Part shown: positions 8,644-14,445 of the stretch, piece after piece | How the letters are laid out: each line of letters begins with the position of its first letter | How positions within the stretch are numbered: position 1 is the first letter of the stretch | Assembly: GCA_051155755.1 (NCBI GenBank) | Contig: DAXETY010000088.1 | Coordinates: 1-14,723 of the forward strand | Direction of reading: 5' to 3' | Length of the DNA stretch: 14,723 nt | Origin: DAXETY01 sp051155755 | GTDB lineage: Bacteria > Desulfobacterota > Desulfobacteria > Desulfobacterales > SG8-13 | The notes under the pieces: model-generated | Databases searched by the model: none | The model's input: the letters and a program-made list of their open reading frames with translations, nothing else | What the model was told of the DNA's origin: nothing | Position numbers and translations under genes: made by a program

Positions 8644-8883
8644 TCAGGGGTTCACGATCTTTTGCAGGAACCGCGCCGGTGATAGAATGGGGATATTTTG
8701 GTAGTGTTGCATCGAGAGCAGGTGGTGGTCACCGGAGATCACGGCGACCGCGCCGGCAGCGGCCGCACATTTTAAAAACATGTCGTCCTGAGGGTCTTTT
8801 TCAACGATTACCGGGCCGTTGGGATAGCTGGTGACCTCAAAGTACGGCAGCACTTCGTGTCGTGGCTTCGCAGCGGCTTCAAC
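8644..8883 (-). pseudogene. C-terminal remnant of a PIN-domain toxin (COG1569-like)
   Basis: The last about 65 codons match the C-terminal half of PIN-family toxin components: DPQDDMFLKCAAAAGA, then the strand and acidic motif VISGDHHLL, then the ending PILSPARFL. The aspartate of ISGD and the DDD-type cluster are kept. The N-terminal half is absent: no VLDTN strand and no central glutamate occur in any minus frame up to 9038. The frame continues open upstream to 9009 without homology or ribosome site. Two of the metal-binding acidic residues are thus missing, so nuclease activity is not expected. No antitoxin gene is adjacent. Confidence 0.7.
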
Positions 8884-8896
8884 AAAATGGCGCCGT

Positions 8897-8931
8897 TTGA
8901 CAAATGCCACATTGTGGCATACACCTATAAC
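8897..8931 (+). promoter_or_regulatory. Putative operator/promoter with perfect dyad upstream of DUF1232-like gene
   Basis: A consensus TTGACA (8897-8902) is followed by an exact 8-bp-armed inverted repeat, ATGCCACA-T-TGTGGCAT (8904-8920), and then TATAAC (8926-8931). The 23-bp gap between the hexamers is too long for an ordinary sigma-70 promoter. A 17-bp spacer would give only the weak -10 TACACC. A dyad between promoter boxes is typical of a repressor or MerR-like site. It points toward the gene starting at 9039; it could equally be an old toxin-antitoxin operator. Confidence 0.35.
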
Positions 8932-9038
8932 ATAGTGCTTCCTCGTGTTAATTTTCGTTTCTGGCGAACATTTGTCCGTACAGCCGCGATTACGGACCCC
9001 GAGCCACAACCCCCAGTCCGGCAGATCGGAGAATCCTC

Positions 9039-9668
9039 ATGCTCGGACAAGCCATTATCGAGCACATCGACACCCTTCTTTCCCGGCCGACGGCAAACGA
9101 TGCTTTACAAGCAAGGCTTGAACAGTTTGCCGATGAACATTCCATAACCCTCGGCCCCAATGACAAAGCCGCCATGACAGAATTGGCTGAAGGCTACGTG
9201 CGCACCGTTGCGAACCTGCTCATCGAGTGCGACATGGCAGCAACCGCATCCGGGATACAGCGGTTCACAGCACCCATTATTCAAACCGCCGCCGGATATT
9301 TCCTCAACCCCAGGGACTTTATCCCGGACAAAGAAGGCCTGTACGGCTTGCTGGATGACGCCTATCTGGCCTGCCGGTTTATCGTCCGCATTTCAGAGAT
9401 CGTTGCCGCCGAGCGGGGATTTCCACTGATCGATACCGCTGTCGATCGACACTCACCCACCATCCGGGTGCTCATCGGCGAGCCGCTGGGAGCCCAGCTC
9501 AACAATGAGGTCGAGGGCGTCATCCACAGGGTGCTGTCACAGCTGCAGATGGAACAGATGCAGGCGCTACAGTTCCGCAACAATTGGAATCAGAATCAGT
9601 GGGCACACCGGCAAAACGTCATCAACACCGAAGCCCAGATCATGTCCATCGCATCCGGGAACTTTTAA
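9039..9668 (+). CDS. DUF1232 (YkvA-like) domain protein
   Basis: A 209-residue protein. The central segment around residues 86-115 (GYFLNPRDFIPD followed by GLYGLLDDAYLACRFI) carries the pattern of the DUF1232/YkvA family: a Y-L-P-D-IPD turn and a G-x-LDD helix. The N-terminal 80 residues are helical; the C-terminal tail (about 165-209) is rich in Gln and Asn (MEQMQALQF, NNWNQNQW), an unusual composition. Unlike most YkvA proteins, no strong membrane helix is apparent. The start is fixed by GGAGAA 7 nt upstream of ATG 9039. Function of the family is unknown. It stands alone between a degraded toxin and a signalling unit. Confidence 0.72.
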   Translation: MLGQAIIEHIDTLLSRPTANDALQARLEQFADEHSITLGPNDKAAMTELAEGYVRTVANLLIECDMAATASGIQRFTAPIIQTAAGYFLNPRDFIPDKEGLYGLLDDAYLACRFIVRISEIVAAERGFPLIDTAVDRHSPTIRVLIGEPLGAQLNNEVEGVIHRVLSQLQMEQMQALQFRNNWNQNQWAHRQNVINTEAQIMSIASGNF

Positions 9669-9982
9669 CCCGATAATTGATATCAAAAATCTGCAGGCGT
9701 GACGGATTTGCCCATAGAATACCTGTCTGCCTGAGTACAGAGGCTTCCCTAAGGTTCCTTGCCGGCATCCATGCCGCTTCCGGCCGCGCAGGTGCCGGGC
9801 AAGTTGTCCTGTATCTTGTCCGGATCAAATGCGGGCCATTCACACCAGGATCAGCCGGTAGACGACTGCGTAGATTCTCTTACCCTTCAATACATAAAAC
9901 ACCGTATTTCACACCTTGCGGCGCTGTGGTAAAAGGCTTTAGTTGTACTAAAAAAGGCTTCAAAGATTTGAGAGGTTTTACC
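9669..9982. other. Intergenic region upstream of the response-regulator operon
   Basis: No gene is seen. An imperfect inverted repeat CTTGCCGGCA (9758-9767) / TGCCGGGCAAG (9793-9803) with a 25-nt loop might fold into a weak terminator or leader structure. The last 90 bases are AT-richer and should hold the promoter of the next operon, but no convincing box pair can be assigned. Confidence 0.4.
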
Positions 9983-10378
9983 ATGCTCTTTGCTCCACCA
10001 ATATTTAAAGGCCCTTCAAAATCGGTGTTGATCGCCGACGACGATGCAATGATCGTGGACCTACTTGCTTTCGGGTTTGAAAAGCACGGTTTTAAGGTGT
10101 TCAAGGCGGAAAATGGCCTGGATGCCTGGAACCTGTTCAATAACGAACCGGTAGATATTGTTCTGACAGACATTCAGATGCCCGGAATAAATGGCAAGGA
10201 ATTGTCAATCCGGATACGGAATCAGTCACCACATACAAAAATAGCGGTGATGACCGGTGGCGAAATCGATGTGGCCGCTGAACTCGTACAAGCCGGGACC
10301 GCCGATTATTTTTTCCCGAAACCATTCGATCTTAAGACCATATGCCGAATTTTCGAAGCTGAAACACAGGCGGCCTAG
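9983..10378 (+). CDS. Single-domain response regulator (CheY-like receiver)
   Basis: A 131-residue stand-alone receiver. It has the acidic cluster DDD at 19-21, phospho-acceptor D63 in IVLTDIQMPG, switch Thr T91 in VMTGG and Lys K113 in FPKPF, so it should be phosphorylatable. There is no output domain, implying that it acts through a partner protein. The start at ATG 9983 has GAGAGG about 7 nt upstream; the in-frame extension back to 9677 has no coding character. The STAS gene follows after 37 nt and is probably cotranscribed. No histidine kinase lies in the window. Confidence 0.93.
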   Translation: MLFAPPIFKGPSKSVLIADDDAMIVDLLAFGFEKHGFKVFKAENGLDAWNLFNNEPVDIVLTDIQMPGINGKELSIRIRNQSPHTKIAVMTGGEIDVAAELVQAGTADYFFPKPFDLKTICRIFEAETQAA

Positions 10379-10415
10379 TTGCCATTTCCGGTCGAAATTA
10401 TTGGAGGCTCGTAGA

Positions 10416-10682
10416 ATGGCCAAAAATTTTCAAGTCAGTGTCATAAACAAGTATTCAAGCGGGCTTTTTCTCAGGATCACAGGAGATTTTGACGGCTCTT
10501 CGGCTTATGGACTCACGAACCTTTTAGAACGGGAAGGAAAAGGTCTTAGCAACATCGTAATCGATACGGATGGATTGAGCGAGGTTCATCCTTTCGGCCG
10601 AGAAGTATTTAATTCCAATATAAAAAAACTGGGAATACACATCAAATATCTCGGCAGGTTCAAAAGTGCCTTCGATCATTGA
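10416..10682 (+). CDS. STAS-domain protein (anti-sigma-factor-antagonist-like)
   Basis: An 88-residue protein with the STAS fold pattern: strand LFLRITGDFDGSSAYGL (17-33), strand IVIDTDGL (47-54), the loop SEVHPFG (55-61), then a helix and a final strand HIKYLG. In SpoIIAA-type proteins the loop carries D-S-x-G, with a serine phosphorylated by a kinase anti-sigma factor. Here the equivalent is H58-P59-F60-G61, so regulation by that phosphorylation is unlikely. GGAGG lies 8 nt before ATG 10416. Being downstream of a lone receiver, it is a candidate output partner or is controlled in the same unit. The fold was recognised by eye. Confidence 0.65.
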   Translation: MAKNFQVSVINKYSSGLFLRITGDFDGSSAYGLTNLLEREGKGLSNIVIDTDGLSEVHPFGREVFNSNIKKLGIHIKYLGRFKSAFDH

Positions 10683-10881
10683 TCGGCACGGATTGCCGGC
10701 TTGAAGACCGAAGACCAGGGCCTGCGGCGATACGAAACTGCGGGGATGCTCAAATACATCTTTCCGCCTGCAATCAAAATCCAAAGGGGCCGCACCCGAA
10801 ATATTCTTCTAACGTCTAAATTGAGCGATTGTCCAGGTAACCGCAGATACAAGGTAAAGGTATCTTTGAGGAAACACGAAC

Positions 10882-11175
10882 ATGAAAACAGAAAACCACA
10901 AGATCAGCGGGCCAAGTCCGGTGATCGAGCACCGGATTGCCGCCGGTATAGGTGCCCCATTGCTGGGGAAAACCGATGACCCTGTAAACGGCGCCGAACA
11001 GACACAGAATTGTTTGGAATGTGATCTCTGCGGCCGACACCTGCAGGATGATTGCACATGCAGCATTGGGGCGGCCGCGTGCCTTTGCGTTCAGTGCGTT
11101 AAGCGTCTGCAAAATATTGCCGACGGTCCGATCCGGGAATCGTTTTGGAGGTTTATCAACAAAAATGTCGTGTGA
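10882..11175 (+). CDS. Small eight-cysteine protein of unknown function
   Basis: A 97-residue protein starting at ATG 10882 with GAGGAAA about 8-10 nt upstream. Eight cysteines cluster between residues 44 and 72 as CxxCxxC, then CxC, then CxCxxC (C44, C47, C50, C58, C60, C67, C69, C72), which suggests binding of zinc or another metal, or an iron-sulfur centre. The first 40 residues are polar and probably flexible; the last 25 (KRLQNIADGPIRESFWRF) look helical. There is no signal peptide. I do not recognise the family. It lies 199 nt after the STAS gene and may be in the same transcript; a TTGAGC/AGATAC pair near 10821-10850 could give it its own promoter. Confidence 0.6.
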   Translation: MKTENHKISGPSPVIEHRIAAGIGAPLLGKTDDPVNGAEQTQNCLECDLCGRHLQDDCTCSIGAAACLCVQCVKRLQNIADGPIRESFWRFINKNVV

Positions 11176-11291
11176 GTCAACGACTATCAAAAATCAAAAC
11201 AGCGATAGGAAACGCCACTTGGATTATCAATAACTTCCCCCCGACCACAGCCGTGCACGGGCGCGTAATCGTAAACCGCAATGACCTGCCA

Positions 11292-11340
11292 GCCGAATAG
11301 CCGATAGGTGGGTGTATGCCGCCGCTCGGCTCTATTCGGC
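11292..11340. repeat. Inverted repeat in convergent intergenic region
   Basis: GCCGAATAG (11292-11300) and CTATTCGGC (11332-11340) are perfect 9-bp arms around a 31-nt spacer that can extend the stem through GCC/GGC with a 2-nt bulge. It sits between the convergent cysteine-rich and VOC genes, where a shared terminator is expected, but no T-run follows. Confidence 0.35.
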
Positions 11341-11376
11341 GATCATGCGGCTTCCACCCGCACTCTCAAAAGGCCC

Positions 11377-11829
11377 TTATTCCATCCAGGATTCCGGCGG
11401 CTGCATTTGTTCCGGCGGTATGTCTTCGACATGCTGGGCGAATGTCCAGCTGTGGCCTTCCAGGTCTTTGGCGGCATACATCCGATCGCCCCAAAACATG
11501 TTTTCGGGTTCCATCACGATGACGGCCCCCTTGGCTTTGGCGGATTCATAATGCCGGTCCACGTCGTCCACATAGACATAAAGACCCTGGTTTATGCCTT
11601 TCAGATCGAGGGGGCTCAGGCTCCCGTATTGTGGGTTCGCCGGCCCCAGCATCACCACGCCGTCGGCGTATTTGACTTCGGCGTGCATCAGCTTTCCGTT
11701 TTTGTCCGGCAGTGTGAAGCTGACCTGAAAGCCGAACGCCGAGGAAAGCCATTCCAGGGCTTTTTCTACGTTGTTGTAATGAAGATACGGCATGATGCGC
11801 GGCATATCTTTGGGTGGGTTTTGTACCAT
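11377..11829 (-). CDS. VOC-family (glyoxalase/bleomycin-resistance fold, PhnB-like) protein
   Basis: A 150-residue protein with the two-module beta-alpha-beta-beta-beta pattern of vicinal-oxygen-chelate proteins. The first module is PRIMPYLHYNNVEKALEWL then FGFQVSFTL...HAEVKYADGVVMLG; the second is GLYVYVDDVDRHYESAKAKGAVIVMEP then RMYAAKDLEGHSWTFAQ. The DxEGHxWTFA ending is typical of the PhnB-like group. Candidate metal ligands include His and Glu in these strands, but the substrate is unknown. The start ATG 11829 has a good AAGGAG 9 nt upstream. That ribosome site lies inside the frame of the truncated upstream lipoprotein. Confidence 0.9.
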   Translation of the reverse strand: MVQNPPKDMPRIMPYLHYNNVEKALEWLSSAFGFQVSFTLPDKNGKLMHAEVKYADGVVMLGPANPQYGSLSPLDLKGINQGLYVYVDDVDRHYESAKAKGAVIVMEPENMFWGDRMYAAKDLEGHSWTFAQHVEDIPPEQMQPPESWME

Positions 11830-12110
11830 GGCGGCATCTCCTTTCGAGTTGGTCGAAATTCAAGTGTCATTGTTACGCCCGGCCAAATTTGGCCGGCGAA
11901 TCGATCTTCCATCGCCGCACTGACCAGATACGCACCGGAATCGTATGCAATTTCCTGCACATTGCAGACGGCCGTTTCATCGAGCAAAACCGGAGCGCCT
12001 CCGTGCAAATCCTGGATGCTGTCGAACCGGGTGGTAAAGTCGCGGTTATTGGCGAGGCATCCGGAGAAAAGATTCGTCGTGAATACTGTAAAAACAACGA
12101 ATCGAAACAT
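11766..12110 (-). pseudogene. Truncated MlaD/MCE-like lipoprotein
   Basis: ATG 12110 has GGGAAAAGG upstream and opens a lipoprotein-type signal (MFRFVVFTVFTTNLFSGC, lipobox cysteine about residue 18). The next part, DFTTRFDSIQDLHGGAPVLL and then VQEIAYDSGAYLVSAAMEDRF, follows the first half of an MCE/MlaD domain, the lipid-binding unit of outer-membrane lipid transport. Similarity ends near AGQI (about 11885); after that the frame only runs through the VOC ribosome site and 5' end. MlaD-like proteins are normally much longer, so this looks like a 5' fragment left after a deletion or replacement. Being a small intact lipoprotein is the alternative. The family call is by eye. Confidence 0.5.
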
Positions 12111-12537
12111 CGCGGCAGCCTTTTCCCATTTCTTTCCATCGAAATCGCGACACGAATTTCGACCACCCATCCCCTATTGCGGCTCTCCGCCTTCCCGTTG
12201 TGAATGGTTTTACCTTCACTTTTGCACCGGGGCGTTGCGGCCGGATGACCGCAATGCCCGTCTTTTCCGCATTCTGCTGGAACGCAGACCTGCAGGTATG
12301 GTTTTTGCTTTCACATAATGGTTTGGTTTTCGGTGTGGTTTCACCGGTGTTTCCCATTTCCTGTTTTTTCCTGTATATTTTACGTGATTGCATGCTGGCA
12401 CCGATTCAAATCTTGTCGAACGTTTGCCCGGAATGCCCATCATTGATTTTGCGATGGGATCGAACCTTGGATTTCCATACGGCCCCGTTTTGCGAAAAGA
12501 CGGATTTTCATTTTCTGAATGGATCACTGCAGCTTCT
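12111..12537. other. Divergent intergenic region before L,D-transpeptidase
   Basis: No gene is supported. The region separates the minus-strand lipoprotein fragment from the plus-strand transpeptidase. The transpeptidase frame is open back to 12388, but those residues lack a signal-like pattern. The region contains the candidate promoter at 12351-12379, implying a leader of about 150 nt; a small hairpin CGGTG/CACCG lies just upstream of it. Confidence 0.45.
12351..12379 (+). promoter_or_regulatory. Candidate sigma-70-type promoter for L,D-transpeptidase gene
   Basis: TTCCCA (12351-12356) and TATATT (12374-12379) are 17 bp apart in a T-rich context. The -35 matches consensus in 4 of 6 positions and the -10 in 5 of 6. 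No experimental support is available. Confidence 0.3.
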
Positions 12538-13851
12538 ATGACACATTACCGAATCAAGGACCGGTCTTTCTTTCCCGGCGGGCTTCATCTTGCGATTGTG
12601 ATGCTGATCGTCCTGTCTTTGACGGGCTGTACGGACATGCGGGTATTTCTGGCCGAATCGCTGCCCTATCCGGGCTATCCGGCCGACAAGATCGAACGCA
12701 ACGACTTTACCGTTGCCAAAGACGATGACGTCGTCGGCCGGATGGCGACCATCCGGCTGCAAAACGAAGATACCCTGCCTGATATCGCACGACACTTCAG
12801 CCTGGGCATCAACACCCTCAGTGCCGCCAACCCGGGCATCGACATCTGGGTGCCCGAGGCCGGAGAGCGCATCCTGCTGCCGCTGAGCTATATCCTGCCC
12901 GACGCCCAGCGCAAAGGGATCGTGATCAACCTGGCCGCCATGCGGCTTTTTTACTTCAAAGAAAACGGCGACCTCCTGGCCGTGTCAACGTACCCGGTGG
13001 GTGTCGGCACCGAAGACCGGCCCACCCCCATGGGCAAAATGTACGTGCGCAGCAAAAAGCTGCGGCCGACCTGGTACGTGCCGGCCTCGATCGCCGCCGA
13101 CCACCGCAAAAAAGGCGACCCCCTGCCGCCCAGCGTGCCGCCGGGGCCCGAGAACCCTCTGGGGGAACACGCGCTGTATTTGAGCCGGTCGAGTTACTTG
13201 ATCCACGGGACCAACAAGCCGGCCAGTGTCGGCCTCCGGGCAACCAACGGCTGCATCCGGCTTTATCCGGAGGACGTCGAAAGGCTCTTCGAAGACACCC
13301 CGGTGAAAACACCGGTTAACATCGTCAACCAGCCTTACCTCGTGGGCCGGCGCGACGGCATCGTGTACCTGGAAGCCCACAAGCCTTTTGAAGAATCCGG
13401 CACCAAGAGCTTGAAGAAGCTGTTCGCCAAACTCAAACAGGTGGACAAAGAATCCGGATACACCCTGGACTGGAAAAGAGTGGAGAACGTGGTGGCCGAG
13501 GCGCGCGGGTTCCCGGTCCCCATATCCGTGACCCCCGGCGGACTGGTAATGGATTACGTGCAAGCCGTAAACCTGCGGCACCCGGGCAAGCTTTACGGCA
13601 AACCGGAAATCCCGGAATTCAAAACCGACGCCTGGTACGTGCTGGCGGCCACAGTGGCCGAGAAAACCGAGGCGCTGCGGCTGGCGGCCATTATGAACCA
13701 CCAGGGGCCGCCCATTCCGGCCCGCGTGCTGTCAGACGAAGACCGCCACCGCGTACTGGCCGGTCCTTTCGAAGATGAGAGCGCCGCCAAGGATGCGGCC
13801 AAGCACTTGAAAATTTATCTGGAGTTGGACGCAGTGTTGTTTGAAACCTGA
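12538..13851 (+). CDS. L,D-transpeptidase lipoprotein with LysM-like and SPOR-like regions (ErfK/YbiS family)
   Basis: A 437-residue envelope enzyme that forms or exchanges cross-links at diaminopimelate of peptidoglycan, or attaches proteins there. The N-terminus has a signal helix and lipobox LSLTGC (Cys31). A LysM-like region follows at about 78-120 (DTLPDIARHFSLGINTLSAA), then the YkuD catalytic domain at about 125-265. Catalytic-site residues are visible: H223 in IHGTNKP, C239 and R241 in NGCIRL. The C-terminal about 75 residues (WYVLAATVAEKTEA..., VLAGPFEDESAAKDAA) look like a SPOR-type glycan-binding fold. I chose ATG 12538 because it directly precedes the signal peptide; its ribosome site is poor, and in-frame starts up to 12388 remain possible. 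An Lpp-like lipoprotein follows after 104 nt. Confidence 0.9.
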   Translation: MTHYRIKDRSFFPGGLHLAIVMLIVLSLTGCTDMRVFLAESLPYPGYPADKIERNDFTVAKDDDVVGRMATIRLQNEDTLPDIARHFSLGINTLSAANPGIDIWVPEAGERILLPLSYILPDAQRKGIVINLAAMRLFYFKENGDLLAVSTYPVGVGTEDRPTPMGKMYVRSKKLRPTWYVPASIAADHRKKGDPLPPSVPPGPENPLGEHALYLSRSSYLIHGTNKPASVGLRATNGCIRLYPEDVERLFEDTPVKTPVNIVNQPYLVGRRDGIVYLEAHKPFEESGTKSLKKLFAKLKQVDKESGYTLDWKRVENVVAEARGFPVPISVTPGGLVMDYVQAVNLRHPGKLYGKPEIPEFKTDAWYVLAATVAEKTEALRLAAIMNHQGPPIPARVLSDEDRHRVLAGPFEDESAAKDAAKHLKIYLELDAVLFET

Positions 13852-13877
13852 ACCAGGGGCATGTTTTTTGCTGGCAT

Positions 13878-13889
13878 TTCACATGTGAA
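13878..13889. promoter_or_regulatory. 12-bp perfect palindrome upstream of Lpp-like gene
   Basis: TTCACATGTGAA is a perfect palindrome 66 nt before the lipoprotein start, in a spacer that also has a small GCGGA/TCCGC hairpin (13908-13921). It may be an operator; the evidence is position and symmetry only. Confidence 0.25.
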
Positions 13890-13955
13890 GAACCGTGGTG
13901 GCGTTACGCGGAATGATCCGCCGCCGCTGTGGTAAGAACAGAAAGGAGGGGTTTC

Positions 13956-14303
13956 ATGATGAAGAAAATGTGTTTGGTGATTTCCATGATGCTGGCGCTC
14001 GCAGTGGCGCTCGGAGGCTGCGCGACCAAAGGCGACATCGAGGCGGTCGAGGCCCGCGAAAAGGCGATTTCCGCCAAAGCCGATCAGGCCGCACAGGATG
14101 CCGATCAGGCCGCACAGGATGCCCAGGAGGCCAAGCGGGCCGCCGATGAGGCCGTTATGAAGGCCAACGAAGCCATCCAGCGCGCCGAGGAAGCCGAAAG
14201 AAGAGCGCTCGAAAGAGAGCGCATTGCAGCCGAAAAAGAAAGAATGGCCGAAGAAAAAGCCAAGGAAGCCGAACAAAAGTTTCAGCAATCCATGAAAAAG
14301 TAA
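13956..14303 (+). CDS. Lpp-like alanine-rich coiled-coil lipoprotein
   Basis: A 115-residue protein with an ideal AAAGGAGG ribosome site 6 nt before ATG 13956. The signal peptide is MMKKMCLVISMMLALAVAL followed by lipobox LGGC (Cys22), so it is lipid-anchored, probably in the outer membrane (residues +2/+3 are Ala-Thr). From about residue 28 to the end it is one continuous, Ala/Glu/Lys/Arg-rich heptad coiled coil (for example KADQAAQDADQAAQD), as in Braun lipoprotein and OprI-type alanine-zipper proteins. It ends in SMKK, so a C-terminal lysine is available for linkage to peptidoglycan, as in E. coli Lpp. The mature part is about 94 residues, longer than the 58 of E. coli Lpp. A perfect 21-bp duplication adds one full heptad. 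The preceding gene is an L,D-transpeptidase, the enzyme type that makes this linkage. Confidence 0.85.
   Translation: MMKKMCLVISMMLALAVALGGCATKGDIEAVEAREKAISAKADQAAQDADQAAQDAQEAKRAADEAVMKANEAIQRAEEAERRALERERIAAEKERMAEEKAKEAEQKFQQSMKK
14079..14120 (+). repeat. Perfect 21-bp tandem duplication (one heptad) in coiled-coil gene
   Basis: Two identical adjacent copies (14079-14099 and 14100-14120), each encoding ADQAAQD. The unit is exactly seven codons, so length change keeps both frame and heptad register. Lack of any silent difference suggests a recent duplication. Confidence 0.9.
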
Positions 14304-14311
14304 CGCCAACG

Positions 14312-14342
14312 AAAGTGGCCGGTTTCACAGACCGGCCACTTT
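14312..14342 (+). terminator. Strong hairpin terminator after Lpp-like gene
   Basis: A perfect 12-bp stem, AAAGTGGCCGGT / ACCGGCCACTTT, with a 7-nt loop (14324-14330), starts 9 nt after the stop codon. It is followed by a pyrimidine-rich tract rather than a clean T-run. It lies between convergent genes and may also stop transcription coming from the right-edge minus-strand frame. Confidence 0.8.
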
Positions 14343-14445
14343 CTTGCCTTTCCACCTGTTTGGCAATGTGGCCGACATTGTTCGCAAGAGGACTTAATTT
14401 GCGATCGTTGCGCACCCTGTTGACAAGCACGAAAACGGTGCCGGT

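Noticed and set aside
9677..9982. Upstream extension of the response regulator
   Set aside because: The extension has no coding character, and ATG 9983 has a ribosome site and the normal receiver length.
10701..10979. 92-codon plus frame overlapping the Cys-rich gene
   Set aside because: It begins at a TTG without a ribosome site and overlaps a better-supported gene in another frame.
11766..12110. Start codon competition or programmed frameshift between lipoprotein and VOC genes
   Set aside because: The VOC gene has its own strong ribosome site and complete domain; no slippery sequence is seen at the overlap.
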